The notes below the pieces were generated by a model. It made no database searches, was not told the origin of the DNA, and saw only the letters and a program-made list of their open reading frames with translations. A stretch of 64,000 bases of DNA, taken from NCBI RefSeq assembly GCF_003443675.1, contig NZ_CP031963.1, positions 310,001-374,000 on the forward strand, written 5' to 3'. The translations under genes were made by a program, and so were the position numbers. Source of the stretch: Aquimarina sp. BL5 (GTDB lineage: Bacteria; Bacteroidota; Bacteroidia; Flavobacteriales; Flavobacteriaceae). Each line of letters opens with the position of its first letter. Position 1 is the stretch's first letter. Shown here piece by piece: positions 8,085 through 16,508 of the stretch.

Positions 8085-9218
8085 ATGAATACAAGAGAAG
8101 TTAAAAATCTAATTGTTGGAGCAGGACCTGCAGGTCTCGCTATAGCCGGTCGTTTTAGAAAACAAAGTATTCCTTTTGAAATAGTTGAGCAGACCGATAA
8201 AATTGCATGGAGTTGGCATAACCACTACGACCGGTTATTATTACATACAGTAAAAGAACTTTCTCATTTACCTCATTTAGAATTTCCAGAAGAATTTCCA
8301 AGATATGTTCCGAAAGCTAAACTAGCTGCTTACTATGAGAGCTATGCAAAACATTTTAATATTAAACCTAGATTCAATTTAGAAGTTCAATCTATTAAAA
8401 AAGAAAATGATTATTGGATCGTTACCACCAATAAAGAAAATTACAAATCATACAATGTAATTGTTGCCACTGGAGTGAATAGAATTCCCTTTTTACCAGT
8501 TTGGAAAAATCAGGAAAATTATAAAGGTGAAATTATTCATAGTAGACATTATAAAAATGTAATTCCTTTTAAGAATAAGAAAGTACTTATAATAGGTATG
8601 GGGAATACAGGAGCTGAATTAGCACTGGATCTTAGCGAACACGATATCGATGTCACCATTTCTGTAAGAAGTTCATTGCTAATCGTTCCTAGAGATATTA
8701 ATGGCAGACCCGTTCAAACGACAGCTAAAAAATTAGAGAAGTTACCTTTTGGATTAGGAAGATGGATTGGTAAGCAAGTAAGAAAAATTGTTATTGGTGA
8801 TCTATCTAAATATGGAGTTTCAATATCTAAAAAAGATCCTATTGACCATCTTAAACAAACCGGAAAAACTCCAGTCATTGATTTAGGAACGGTAAAGCAA
8901 ATAAAATCTGGTAAGATCAAATTAGTAGGGGATATTGAATCTTTTTATGAGTGTGGCGTTCAACTGAAAGACGGAACACAATTAGAAATAGATACTGTAA
9001 TTCTAGCAACAGGATATAGAGCAAAAGTGGAACAGTTTATAGAGAATACAGAAGGATTATTTGATCGATACAATGTTCCTAAAAACGCAATTGGAAATGG
9101 AGACCATAAGGGGTTATTTTTTGTAGGTTTTGATAATTACAAACTTGGTGGAATTCTGGGAACAATCTTTAATGATTCTAAAACAATTGTAACAAAAATT
9201 TTGAAAAGTTGTAAGTAA
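8085..9218 (+). CDS. Flavin-containing monooxygenase-like NAD(P)/FAD oxidoreductase
   Basis: A 377-aa two-dinucleotide-binding protein. The FAD loop GAGPAG is at residues 12-17 and the NAD(P) loop GMGNTG near 172-177. LATGYR near 306 is the late ATG motif of this superfamily. The size and pattern resemble YUCCA-like and bacterial FMO-like monooxygenases, which oxidise small N- or S-containing or keto compounds with NADPH and oxygen. The substrate cannot be read from sequence. It is flanked by non-related genes and is probably transcribed alone. Confidence 0.8.
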   Translation: MNTREVKNLIVGAGPAGLAIAGRFRKQSIPFEIVEQTDKIAWSWHNHYDRLLLHTVKELSHLPHLEFPEEFPRYVPKAKLAAYYESYAKHFNIKPRFNLEVQSIKKENDYWIVTTNKENYKSYNVIVATGVNRIPFLPVWKNQENYKGEIIHSRHYKNVIPFKNKKVLIIGMGNTGAELALDLSEHDIDVTISVRSSLLIVPRDINGRPVQTTAKKLEKLPFGLGRWIGKQVRKIVIGDLSKYGVSISKKDPIDHLKQTGKTPVIDLGTVKQIKSGKIKLVGDIESFYECGVQLKDGTQLEIDTVILATGYRAKVEQFIENTEGLFDRYNVPKNAIGNGDHKGLFFVGFDNYKLGGILGTIFNDSKTIVTKILKSCK

Positions 9219-9303
9219 TTTCACTGTTTACAGTGTATAATTCTTTTAATGATTATATGAAGTTTGTAGCATGCTTTTATAAATCATTTAATACTATTTA
9301 TAT

Positions 9304-9954
9304 ATGAAATATAGACTACTTCTTTTATTACTAGTATTAACAGGAAGTCAGTTCTTAAGCGCTCAGCAAGTATTAAGACCATTTGTTGCACATTATGGTG
9401 ATAATCTTGTTTGTGATAATTTTCCAGCTATTTCAGAAGATGGGTTGCATTATCTGATTATCTACAGTCAATATTCTTGTTGTGTTGATTTAGGATTTTC
9501 GTTACAAAAGATACGTTCCAGTGATGGAAAGTTGTTAGATGAAATTATTCTGTCACCAAGTGAAGAGGCTGATGAATTTATGGTTGCAAAACAAAAGTCT
9601 ATTTATGAAAAAGTAAAGAAACTTTTAGAGAGTGATAACTATTATACATTAAAAGAGATTCTAAAATTTGATCAAAAAGTAGATCCTATTGATAATAAGA
9701 TGTACGTAGAAGTCAATGTATCTAATGAAGTGTGTAAAAGTGAAAAATTTATATTACCTCAAGTAAATTCCCATGGTTTTTGCTGTAATGGAGGTACCGA
9801 TATTCATGAAAATTGTTTGTTATATCAAAGCATAGTAAATGTTTCTTTATCTGTCGAACATAAGATGTTTTTAATAGAAACTGGATTAGCTCAAGTTGCA
9901 GATGGTTGTGATCAAGGACCATTTTATCGTATGATTCCGATTACTAAAAATTAA
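9304..9954 (+). CDS. Secreted cysteine-rich protein of unknown function
   Basis: A 216-aa protein with a signal peptide (MKYRLLLLLLVLTGSQFLSAQ). The mature part has nine Cys, including two CC pairs (YSCCVDLG and HGFCCNGG) and others in LVCDN, NEVCKSE, HENCLL and GCDQG, so several disulfides in the periplasm or outside are likely. No known domain was recognised. It ends 3 bases before the recQ stop (convergent). Confidence 0.6.
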   Translation: MKYRLLLLLLVLTGSQFLSAQQVLRPFVAHYGDNLVCDNFPAISEDGLHYLIIYSQYSCCVDLGFSLQKIRSSDGKLLDEIILSPSEEADEFMVAKQKSIYEKVKKLLESDNYYTLKEILKFDQKVDPIDNKMYVEVNVSNEVCKSEKFILPQVNSHGFCCNGGTDIHENCLLYQSIVNVSLSVEHKMFLIETGLAQVADGCDQGPFYRMIPITKN

Positions 9955-9957
9955 CTA

Positions 9958-12078
9958 TTATAATGATTCATTATCCAAAACAGCTAAAGCCAGTTTTATT
10001 GTATTATAATCCATTGCTTGTTCGAAATGTTCGAAATAGGGTTTTAGAGTTTCAGGACTATCCAGCGTTTCTTTTGCTTCTTTTACCGAAATGATATCTT
10101 CTTTACTTACAAATTGTTTTAAATCAATATCTTCACCATCATTGTATAATTTCATAATATGAGAAAAAACGGTAGACTGTGCCAGTTTTCTTTCTTGTGC
10201 AATTTCTTCTATGGATAATCCTTGTTGATATAGATGCAAGGTTTCTTTGTGAGAATTCCCCTTATTCTTATTGGTTTTCTTTTTCTTTTTAGTTTTTTCT
10301 GCAGAAAAATCAATGATTGCCTTTATGAATTGATATCCATAGTTTTGCATTTTAAGTTTACCGACACCGCTGATTTGCATGAATTCATCATCACTCATAG
10401 GTCTCGACTTTTCCATTTCTTTTAAGGAAGCATCATTGAAAATCTGATAAGCAGGAATACCAGCTTCCTTAGCTAGTTCTAAGCGTAGTTCACGCAATTT
10501 ATCGAACAATGTATTTGCTTTTACTTTTTTAACCTGTTGAGCAGCTATTTCTTTAATTTTTTCAAACTCCGCAAGATTGGCGAGGCTAACTTTTTCTCCT
10601 TCAAAAAGTACTTTTTTAGAAAGGGAAGTTAGTTTAAGTTTGTTGTTAAGATGAAAAGCAATTTCCAGATATCCCTGATTAATTAACTGTATAATATATT
10701 GTTGCCAATCTCTCCAAGAAATATCATTAGCAATGCCATACGTTTTAAGGCTTTGATATCCTTTATCCAAAACCATAGCATTTTGAGCTCCTCTAAGAAC
10801 GTCAATTACTGTTCCTATAGGTTCTTCTTCTTTGATTCTTGCTACTGTAGATAATGCTTTTTGCGCAATAACAGTTCCATCAATAAAACTTGGCGGATTT
10901 TTACAAACATCACAATTACCACAATCTTCTTCAATTAATTCTCCAAAATAGCTAAGTAATATTTTTCTTCTACAACTAAGAGAATCGGCATATTGTTTCA
11001 TTCGATCCAACTTGGCCATCTGTACTTCTTGATTGCCAGATGTTGTTGCAAATTTTTGTAATTGCACTACATCAGCATAACTGTGAAATAGTACCGTAGA
11101 AGAAGGTAATCCATCACGACCGGCACGTCCAATTTCCTGATAATAACCTTCTATGTTTTTTGGTAAATTGTAATGAATCACCCAGCGTACATTAGATTTA
11201 TCGATTCCCATACCAAAGGCAATAGTAGCGCATACAATTTGTATAGTATCATTTATAAAACCTTCTTGTACTTTGGCTCTTTTCTTGTGATCTATACCAG
11301 CATGATAAGCTTCTGCGATAAACCCTTTACTTTGTAGTTTTTCTGCCAACATTTCTGTTGTTTTTCTGCTCAAACAGTAGATAATACCGACATCATTAGG
11401 TTTGTCTTCCAGGAAATCTATAATTTGTTCTACTCTCTTATTACCCGGACGTACTTCCAGACTTAGATTTTCACGGTCAAAGGATGCTAAAAACTGCTTT
11501 GCATTAGGAATATTTAATTGTTTACAAATATCTTGTCGGGTTGCCTTATCAGCGGTAGCCGTTAATGCAATAACCGGAGTATCAGGAAACCTGTTTTTTA
11601 AGTATCCTAATTGTGTATATGCCGGTCTAAAATCGTGCCCCCAAGATGATATACAATGCGCTTCATCAATAGCAATTAAACTAATAGTAATTTGTGAAAG
11701 TATATTATCTAAGAAACTCAAACTTTCTGGAGCAACATAGAGTAATTTAATGTCTTTATCTAGTAGTTTTTGATAGATTTCTTGTTGTTCATTTTCATTT
11801 TGACTACTATTCACAAAAGATGCTTGCACGCCATTAGATAATAACCCATCTACTTGGTCCTTCATTAATGCAATTAATGGAGAAATTACTAAGGTAATAC
11901 CAGGAAGTAATAGTGCAGGTAATTGGTAACAGATGGATTTTCCTCCACCCGTAGGCATGACAACCATATTATCCAATCCATTGAATACGGAATCAATGAT
12001 TTCTTGTTGTAACGGTCTAAAGCTGTCGTATCCGAAATACTCTTTTAAGGTACTAAGAATTTGTTGTTGTTCTGGCAT
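9958..12078 (-). CDS. recQ: ATP-dependent DNA helicase RecQ
   Basis: A 706-aa superfamily 2 helicase. Order: helicase core with MPTGGGKS (Walker A, about 40-47), the DEAHC box near 138, VCATIAFGMGIDKSNVRW and the QEIGRAGRDG motif near 310-320; an RQC zinc site with CRRKILLSYFGE and DCGNCDVC near 365-390; an HRDC domain near 510-590; a Lys-rich linker; and a C-terminal helix-turn-helix (LSIEEIAQERKLAQST) near 620-640. RecQ unwinds DNA 3' to 5' in recombinational repair and replication restart. The length and domain order are normal for Bacteroidota RecQ. Confidence 0.93.
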   Translation of the reverse strand: MPEQQQILSTLKEYFGYDSFRPLQQEIIDSVFNGLDNMVVMPTGGGKSICYQLPALLLPGITLVISPLIALMKDQVDGLLSNGVQASFVNSSQNENEQQEIYQKLLDKDIKLLYVAPESLSFLDNILSQITISLIAIDEAHCISSWGHDFRPAYTQLGYLKNRFPDTPVIALTATADKATRQDICKQLNIPNAKQFLASFDRENLSLEVRPGNKRVEQIIDFLEDKPNDVGIIYCLSRKTTEMLAEKLQSKGFIAEAYHAGIDHKKRAKVQEGFINDTIQIVCATIAFGMGIDKSNVRWVIHYNLPKNIEGYYQEIGRAGRDGLPSSTVLFHSYADVVQLQKFATTSGNQEVQMAKLDRMKQYADSLSCRRKILLSYFGELIEEDCGNCDVCKNPPSFIDGTVIAQKALSTVARIKEEEPIGTVIDVLRGAQNAMVLDKGYQSLKTYGIANDISWRDWQQYIIQLINQGYLEIAFHLNNKLKLTSLSKKVLFEGEKVSLANLAEFEKIKEIAAQQVKKVKANTLFDKLRELRLELAKEAGIPAYQIFNDASLKEMEKSRPMSDDEFMQISGVGKLKMQNYGYQFIKAIIDFSAEKTKKKKKTNKNKGNSHKETLHLYQQGLSIEEIAQERKLAQSTVFSHIMKLYNDGEDIDLKQFVSKEDIISVKEAKETLDSPETLKPYFEHFEQAMDYNTIKLALAVLDNESL

Positions 12079-12161
12079 AAATGCAAAGAAAGGAAAAAGC
12101 CATTAAAAATTAAACGATCTTATCGGCGCATATTAATTTCTTTTCTACTTTTTAGAACTAC

Positions 12162-12533
12162 TTAGACATGCTGATCTAACAAAATTGTATTGCCATCAGG
12201 ATCCATTAATACAATACTTCCTGGACCGCTCGAATCTTCATCTGCCTCTTGTTCTAACTTTACGCCTTTCTTTTTTAAATCTTTTTGAATTTCTCTTACA
12301 TCATCAAAACTTTCAAGTTTATTAGCAGAGGTATCCCATCCAGGGTTAAAGGTCATAATATTGTTTTCAAACATTCCTTGAAAGAGACCAACTAGATTGT
12401 TTTCATTTTTCATTATCAAATAATTATTTTCGATATCTCCAGCAAACACTTTAAAACCAAGGTTTTCATAAAATTCTTTCGATACGTTAATGTCTTTTAC
12501 ATTTAGACTTATCGAAAAAGCTCCTAATTTCAT
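12162..12533 (-). CDS. VOC-family (glyoxalase/bleomycin-resistance-like) protein
   Basis: A 123-aa single vicinal-oxygen-chelate domain: AFSISLNVKDINVSKEFYE at the start and PDGNTILLDQH at the end are the two typical halves. VOC proteins are metal-dependent lyases, isomerases or binding proteins for small molecules. The usual N-terminal metal His is replaced (SLNV), so the metal site may be incomplete and binding alone is possible. Transcribed alone. Confidence 0.75.
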   Translation of the reverse strand: MKLGAFSISLNVKDINVSKEFYENLGFKVFAGDIENNYLIMKNENNLVGLFQGMFENNIMTFNPGWDTSANKLESFDDVREIQKDLKKKGVKLEQEADEDSSGPGSIVLMDPDGNTILLDQHV

Positions 12534-12631
12534 CTTTTTATAGTTTTTGATTTATATGACTCTAATCCTATATATAAAATAGGTTATTTTTTTGTCAAAA
12601 GTTTGAACTCTTAAAAGATACTAAATTTAAA

Positions 12632-12745
12632 TTAGTGATATTGATTATGAACGAAAGCAGTTATTATAAACCAGAAGATCATTAAAAAAGCTATTCCCCA
12701 TTGTATGTAATCATTTCTTTTAGTAGTACCTGTTTTCGTATTCAT
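12632..12745 (-). CDS. Possible 37-aa single-pass membrane protein
   Basis: ATG at 12745, TAA at 12632-12634. A polar, Lys/Arg-containing start (MNTKTGTTKRND) is followed by one hydrophobic segment of about 20 residues (IQWGIAFLMIFWFIITAFV) and a short polar tail. The charge pattern fits an N-in membrane peptide. It fills an otherwise empty 330-bp gap, where the rest (12534-12631, 12746-12865) shows nothing else. Random AT-rich ORFs can look hydrophobic, so this is tentative. Confidence 0.4.
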   Translation of the reverse strand: MNTKTGTTKRNDYIQWGIAFLMIFWFIITAFVHNQYH

Positions 12746-12865
12746 AATGTAATAATATATTAGATTCATCAATATAAGTATAAGAATAGGAGCATTCGTT
12801 ACATTTTTCAATGTTAGAGATATTATATTTGAATAGGTGTAATTATATTTTGTAGTTTATACGGT

Positions 12866-13543
12866 ATGAAAAATAAAGGCAATATAGTAGAAAGAACAAA
12901 AAAGCCTTGGCCGACAAAAGATGCAATGGAACAGATTTATGAAAAGAATCTTTGGGGTAGTAATAGTTCTCTTTTCTATTCAGGTTCTGGGTCACATGAT
13001 CCTGAAATAGTAAAACCCTATATAGATGTTTTAATTTCTTTTTTAGGATCGTTTAAAGGTCTACTTACTGTATGTGATTTAGGTTGTGGGGATTTTAATA
13101 TAGGAAAAGAATTGGTAGCACATACTAAAAGGTATATTGCTGTTGATATTGTATCTGAACTTATAAAGCATAACAAAGAAAAATTTAAAGAAGAAAATTT
13201 AGAATTTCATTGTTTGGATATTTCTGCAGATGCTTTGCCTTCTGGTGATTGTGTGTTATTGCGACAAGTATTACAGCACCTATCCAATGTAGAAATACAT
13301 CGCATATTGAGTAAGTTAACCAATTTTAAATATGTGATTTTGACCGAGCACATACCTGAAGGATACTTTGAACCAAATATAGATATCATTTCTGGACAAG
13401 GAATTAGACTAAAAAAACAAAGTGGTTTAGATGTATTAGCTCCACCATTTAATTTTAAGGTAAAAGAAGAAAAACAATTATCATCAATTATTTTAAATAA
13501 TCATAATGGAATTATAGTAACTACCTTATACAGAATGTTCTAA
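12866..13543 (+). CDS. Class I SAM-dependent methyltransferase
   Basis: A 225-aa Rossmann methyltransferase. Motif I is VCDLGCGDFNIGKEL (about 69-83), then YIAVDIVSELI near 91-101 (acidic loop for the SAM ribose) and LLRQVLQHLSN near 130 (motif IV/post region). The substrate is unknown: the sequence has no clear match to rRNA, protein or ubiquinone methyltransferase subfamilies that I could recognise. No operon partners. Confidence 0.75.
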   Translation: MKNKGNIVERTKKPWPTKDAMEQIYEKNLWGSNSSLFYSGSGSHDPEIVKPYIDVLISFLGSFKGLLTVCDLGCGDFNIGKELVAHTKRYIAVDIVSELIKHNKEKFKEENLEFHCLDISADALPSGDCVLLRQVLQHLSNVEIHRILSKLTNFKYVILTEHIPEGYFEPNIDIISGQGIRLKKQSGLDVLAPPFNFKVKEEKQLSSIILNNHNGIIVTTLYRMF

Positions 13544-13666
13544 GTTATATCGAAATTTGCTAAAATATGCTTCAGATTTGGACATTAAAAAAACGTTGAT
13601 TTCTTCTTTGATTCTGATTTAAAATTAAAACAAAATTCTCTTCATCAAGAAAAGATTAATAACAAT

Positions 13667-15061
13667 CTAATGTATCCTTTTTAACAATCCTTCTAAAATT
13701 TCATCTTGTTCGTCTAACAAATGATCTTTAATTAGAATATCTGGTATAACACCTTTGCCGTTATCTATGCCATTGATACGCTCTATTTTTCCTTTTGAAA
13801 CCTCCACAATTATAGCTGTTTCAGGTAATTTATAGTTGTATACTGACGCATAAAGATTGGGAAATTCAGCGGTTTCTTCTCCTACAATAGTTCCAAAACC
13901 GTAATCTTGGATCTGTGAAGCGGTCACCGTGGATTGTGAATAGGATTGTCTATTTACAAGTACATAGACTTTTCCTCGAAAAAGTTTTGTTTTGGCTTGT
14001 GGCTCATTAAAGCTGAAATTATAGTCATAAATCTCACCATTGTTGTGCTCTAAGATAGATTTCCAATACGCTTTTGTAGTATCCTTAGTATGTCTAGTAT
14101 TTTCTTTTAAATGAGCGCTTGTTTTAAGTTGAAATCTTGACGCCCACTTAAAGGGTTTATTGGCTATATATGATACTAAATAATCACTAAAAGCATCATC
14201 TCCGCCAGGATTGTTCCTTAAATCTATAATTAGATTTTTAGAGTTCTTAGCTTTGATTTGAATAAAAGTAGTATCAATAAACTGTTTATATTGTTCGAAT
14301 TTTCCACCAAAATGTCCTGGATTTAAGTATGCTGCATTAGGATAAAATTTAATCGTACGTTCATGATTTATGATGTCGTAACGCTTCATTTCAAAATCAT
14401 CCAGAGCACTAATCGCATTGATTTTAATTACTTTAGATTTTTCATTTTGAAATATTTCAATCTCAAAATTCTCTTGTTCACCAAAAGCAAGCCAATAATA
14501 TCTGGGAAGCGTCAAATATTCAATTTGAGCATTCATAAAATACGTTCTTTCTCCTGAAACTAATGGATATATTTTTTCTAAAACTTGTTTAATCCGAAGT
14601 CCATTTATACGTTTTAACTCAGCGCCAATTTGGATGTCTTTATTTATTGACCAATTTTTTCTTACAAAAGCTTTACCGTTTTCGATAGCTATTTCTAGAG
14701 GAAAAACTGTTCCACCTGTCTTAACATACATTTTGTAAGGTTGGACAAACGAAATTCTTGTATGGCCATTATTAGCTTTAGAAACTATTTTTTGAAATAA
14801 TTTCGTTACTTCTAATAGGTTAAAACTGTCCTTTTTAATCTCATTTTTAATGGATTCAAAATTTTGTTCAAAATCTTCTTTACTAGTATATGCATATAGG
14901 TTGAAGTGTGTGTCTTCAAGCGACTTTTTTAAGTATTTTAAATCCGATAATACTTCTGCTTTTGAAAACTGTTGTGCGGAAATTTGAATATGTACTAAAC
15001 CAACAAGGAAAAATAGAAATACAGTACAATAATTGCTATTGAATAATTTTGTTTTATTCAT
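13667..15061 (-). CDS. Secreted S41-family (C-terminal processing) peptidase
   Basis: About 464 aa with a signal peptide. ATG at 15061 (MNKTKLFNSNYCTVFLFFLV) is preferred over the in-frame TTG at 15082. The central LIIDLRNNPGGDD and the NRQSYSQSTVTASQIQDYG segment (Ser nucleophile region) mark the tail-specific protease core; a PDZ-like part precedes it (ELKRINGLRIKQVLEKI). S41 enzymes cut proteins near their C-termini; this one is probably periplasmic or lipid-free outer-envelope. It lies just downstream of a membrane AraC regulator in the same orientation (59-bp gap). Confidence 0.8.
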   Translation of the reverse strand: MNKTKLFNSNYCTVFLFFLVGLVHIQISAQQFSKAEVLSDLKYLKKSLEDTHFNLYAYTSKEDFEQNFESIKNEIKKDSFNLLEVTKLFQKIVSKANNGHTRISFVQPYKMYVKTGGTVFPLEIAIENGKAFVRKNWSINKDIQIGAELKRINGLRIKQVLEKIYPLVSGERTYFMNAQIEYLTLPRYYWLAFGEQENFEIEIFQNEKSKVIKINAISALDDFEMKRYDIINHERTIKFYPNAAYLNPGHFGGKFEQYKQFIDTTFIQIKAKNSKNLIIDLRNNPGGDDAFSDYLVSYIANKPFKWASRFQLKTSAHLKENTRHTKDTTKAYWKSILEHNNGEIYDYNFSFNEPQAKTKLFRGKVYVLVNRQSYSQSTVTASQIQDYGFGTIVGEETAEFPNLYASVYNYKLPETAIIVEVSKGKIERINGIDNGKGVIPDILIKDHLLDEQDEILEGLLKRIH

Positions 15062-15120
15062 TATAAAAATATTTTTCGTCAAACATATATGATATATAAT
15101 GTTTAATCGACCGAATGCTT

Positions 15121-16251
15121 CTAACTGGACGTATTTTTCAACTTTTTAAGATACTCACTAGGAGTTTGTTGCATCGTTTTTTTAAACACAAGGTTAAAAG
15201 TTGACTTAGAATTAAATCCGCACTCATAGGCGTGACCAAGTAAAGACATTTTATCTCTTTCAGAAGATTTTAACCTACTTTTAAAAGCTTGAATACGATA
15301 AAAATTGATAATGTCATAAAAATTTTTATTATAGTTTTGATTAATCTTTAAGGATAATTCTTTAGGTTTCATCTGTAAAGATTCTGCAAGTATCGATAGA
15401 TTAAGTTCTTGGTTGAGATATGGCTTTTGGTTTTCCATAAGTTGTTTCATCTTTAAAAGAAATGCTTCATCTTTTTCAATCTCAATAGGTGTTGATTTTC
15501 TTAAAACAGGTTGTAATTGTACTATATCAAGCTCTTTTTGAATATATCCTTTAAATCCAATCCAACAAGTAACAATAGAAAGTATTACAAAATTTGGTAA
15601 AAAGTAATGTTCACGTAGATTTCCGTCAAAAGCAAATCTATCTATTTCTGTCAGAATATTCCATAACATAAAATAACTTCCAAAAATGATGACAGGTGCT
15701 TGTAACCACTTAAGAGAAAGGTGTTCAATTTTTGAGTAATATTCTTTAAGCTGTTTTTGGTATTTTATTAGAATACTCAACGAGATAAAGCTATAAATTA
15801 ATATAGAAAGAATTCCAATCCATTGTTGTGTTAAATATACATAGGAGTAGGATGGCAATTCTTCTAAGTATAGACCATCTGATCCAATTCTGTAAATTGA
15901 AGTTCTATAAAAAATAAATTCAAATACCAATGGTAAGAAGTGCAAGTAATGAAATTTGGTAAATTTAAATTTTGGATTCGAAATGGATTTAGTGTAAAAA
16001 TAAAGTGCTGGTCCTATACCGTATAACATCTCCATTTGGATATATCTAAATATATCAAGCCTACCTAGGTCTTTTAATATATTAACCATCACTATATTTA
16101 TTGCCATTAGAGCATAAAAAAATACCAAAATAGCCAGAAAAATATTAAATAATTTTCTCGGACGTTTAAAGATAATTAAGCCACTCAAAAACATAGCTTG
16201 AAAAGCAAATACACAGATGATAGTAAATAGAATGGAGTTGGATGCAATCAT
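15121..16251 (-). CDS. Membrane-anchored AraC-family transcriptional regulator
   Basis: A 376-aa protein with seven or so hydrophobic segments over residues 1-235 and a cytoplasmic AraC DNA-binding domain at the C-terminus (about 275-372; LLGHAYECGFNSKSTFNLVFKK is the second helix-turn-helix). This membrane-AraC architecture is common in Flavobacteria and probably senses an envelope signal. It follows the pullulanase gene on the same strand and precedes the S41 protease, so either could be a target. It resembles the regulator at 47479 in size and layout. Confidence 0.8.
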   Translation of the reverse strand: MIASNSILFTIICVFAFQAMFLSGLIIFKRPRKLFNIFLAILVFFYALMAINIVMVNILKDLGRLDIFRYIQMEMLYGIGPALYFYTKSISNPKFKFTKFHYLHFLPLVFEFIFYRTSIYRIGSDGLYLEELPSYSYVYLTQQWIGILSILIYSFISLSILIKYQKQLKEYYSKIEHLSLKWLQAPVIIFGSYFMLWNILTEIDRFAFDGNLREHYFLPNFVILSIVTCWIGFKGYIQKELDIVQLQPVLRKSTPIEIEKDEAFLLKMKQLMENQKPYLNQELNLSILAESLQMKPKELSLKINQNYNKNFYDIINFYRIQAFKSRLKSSERDKMSLLGHAYECGFNSKSTFNLVFKKTMQQTPSEYLKKLKNTSS

Positions 16252-16508
16252 TTAAGATAGTTAATTTTAACTGTTGCTAAAGCCAAATATATGAAACGTA
16301 GTAAGACAATTATGCCTGAACTAATCGATTTTTCTGTGTGTTTTATTTCTTGTTTAATTTGTAAACCAATTCAAAAAATTTGAGATGTAATTACATAAGC
16401 AACTAGCACTTGTATTAAATAATTACGACCAATTTAATCGAAAAATCTTTAACTAAAATTTCAGTATGTATTTTAGTGTATGATTGTCAGAAAAATAGGG
16501 TTAGTATT

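Noticed and set aside
9221..9236. CACTGT-TT-ACAGTG-like hairpin after the FMO gene
   Set aside because: The stem is only 5-6 bp with no good T run; too weak to call a terminator.
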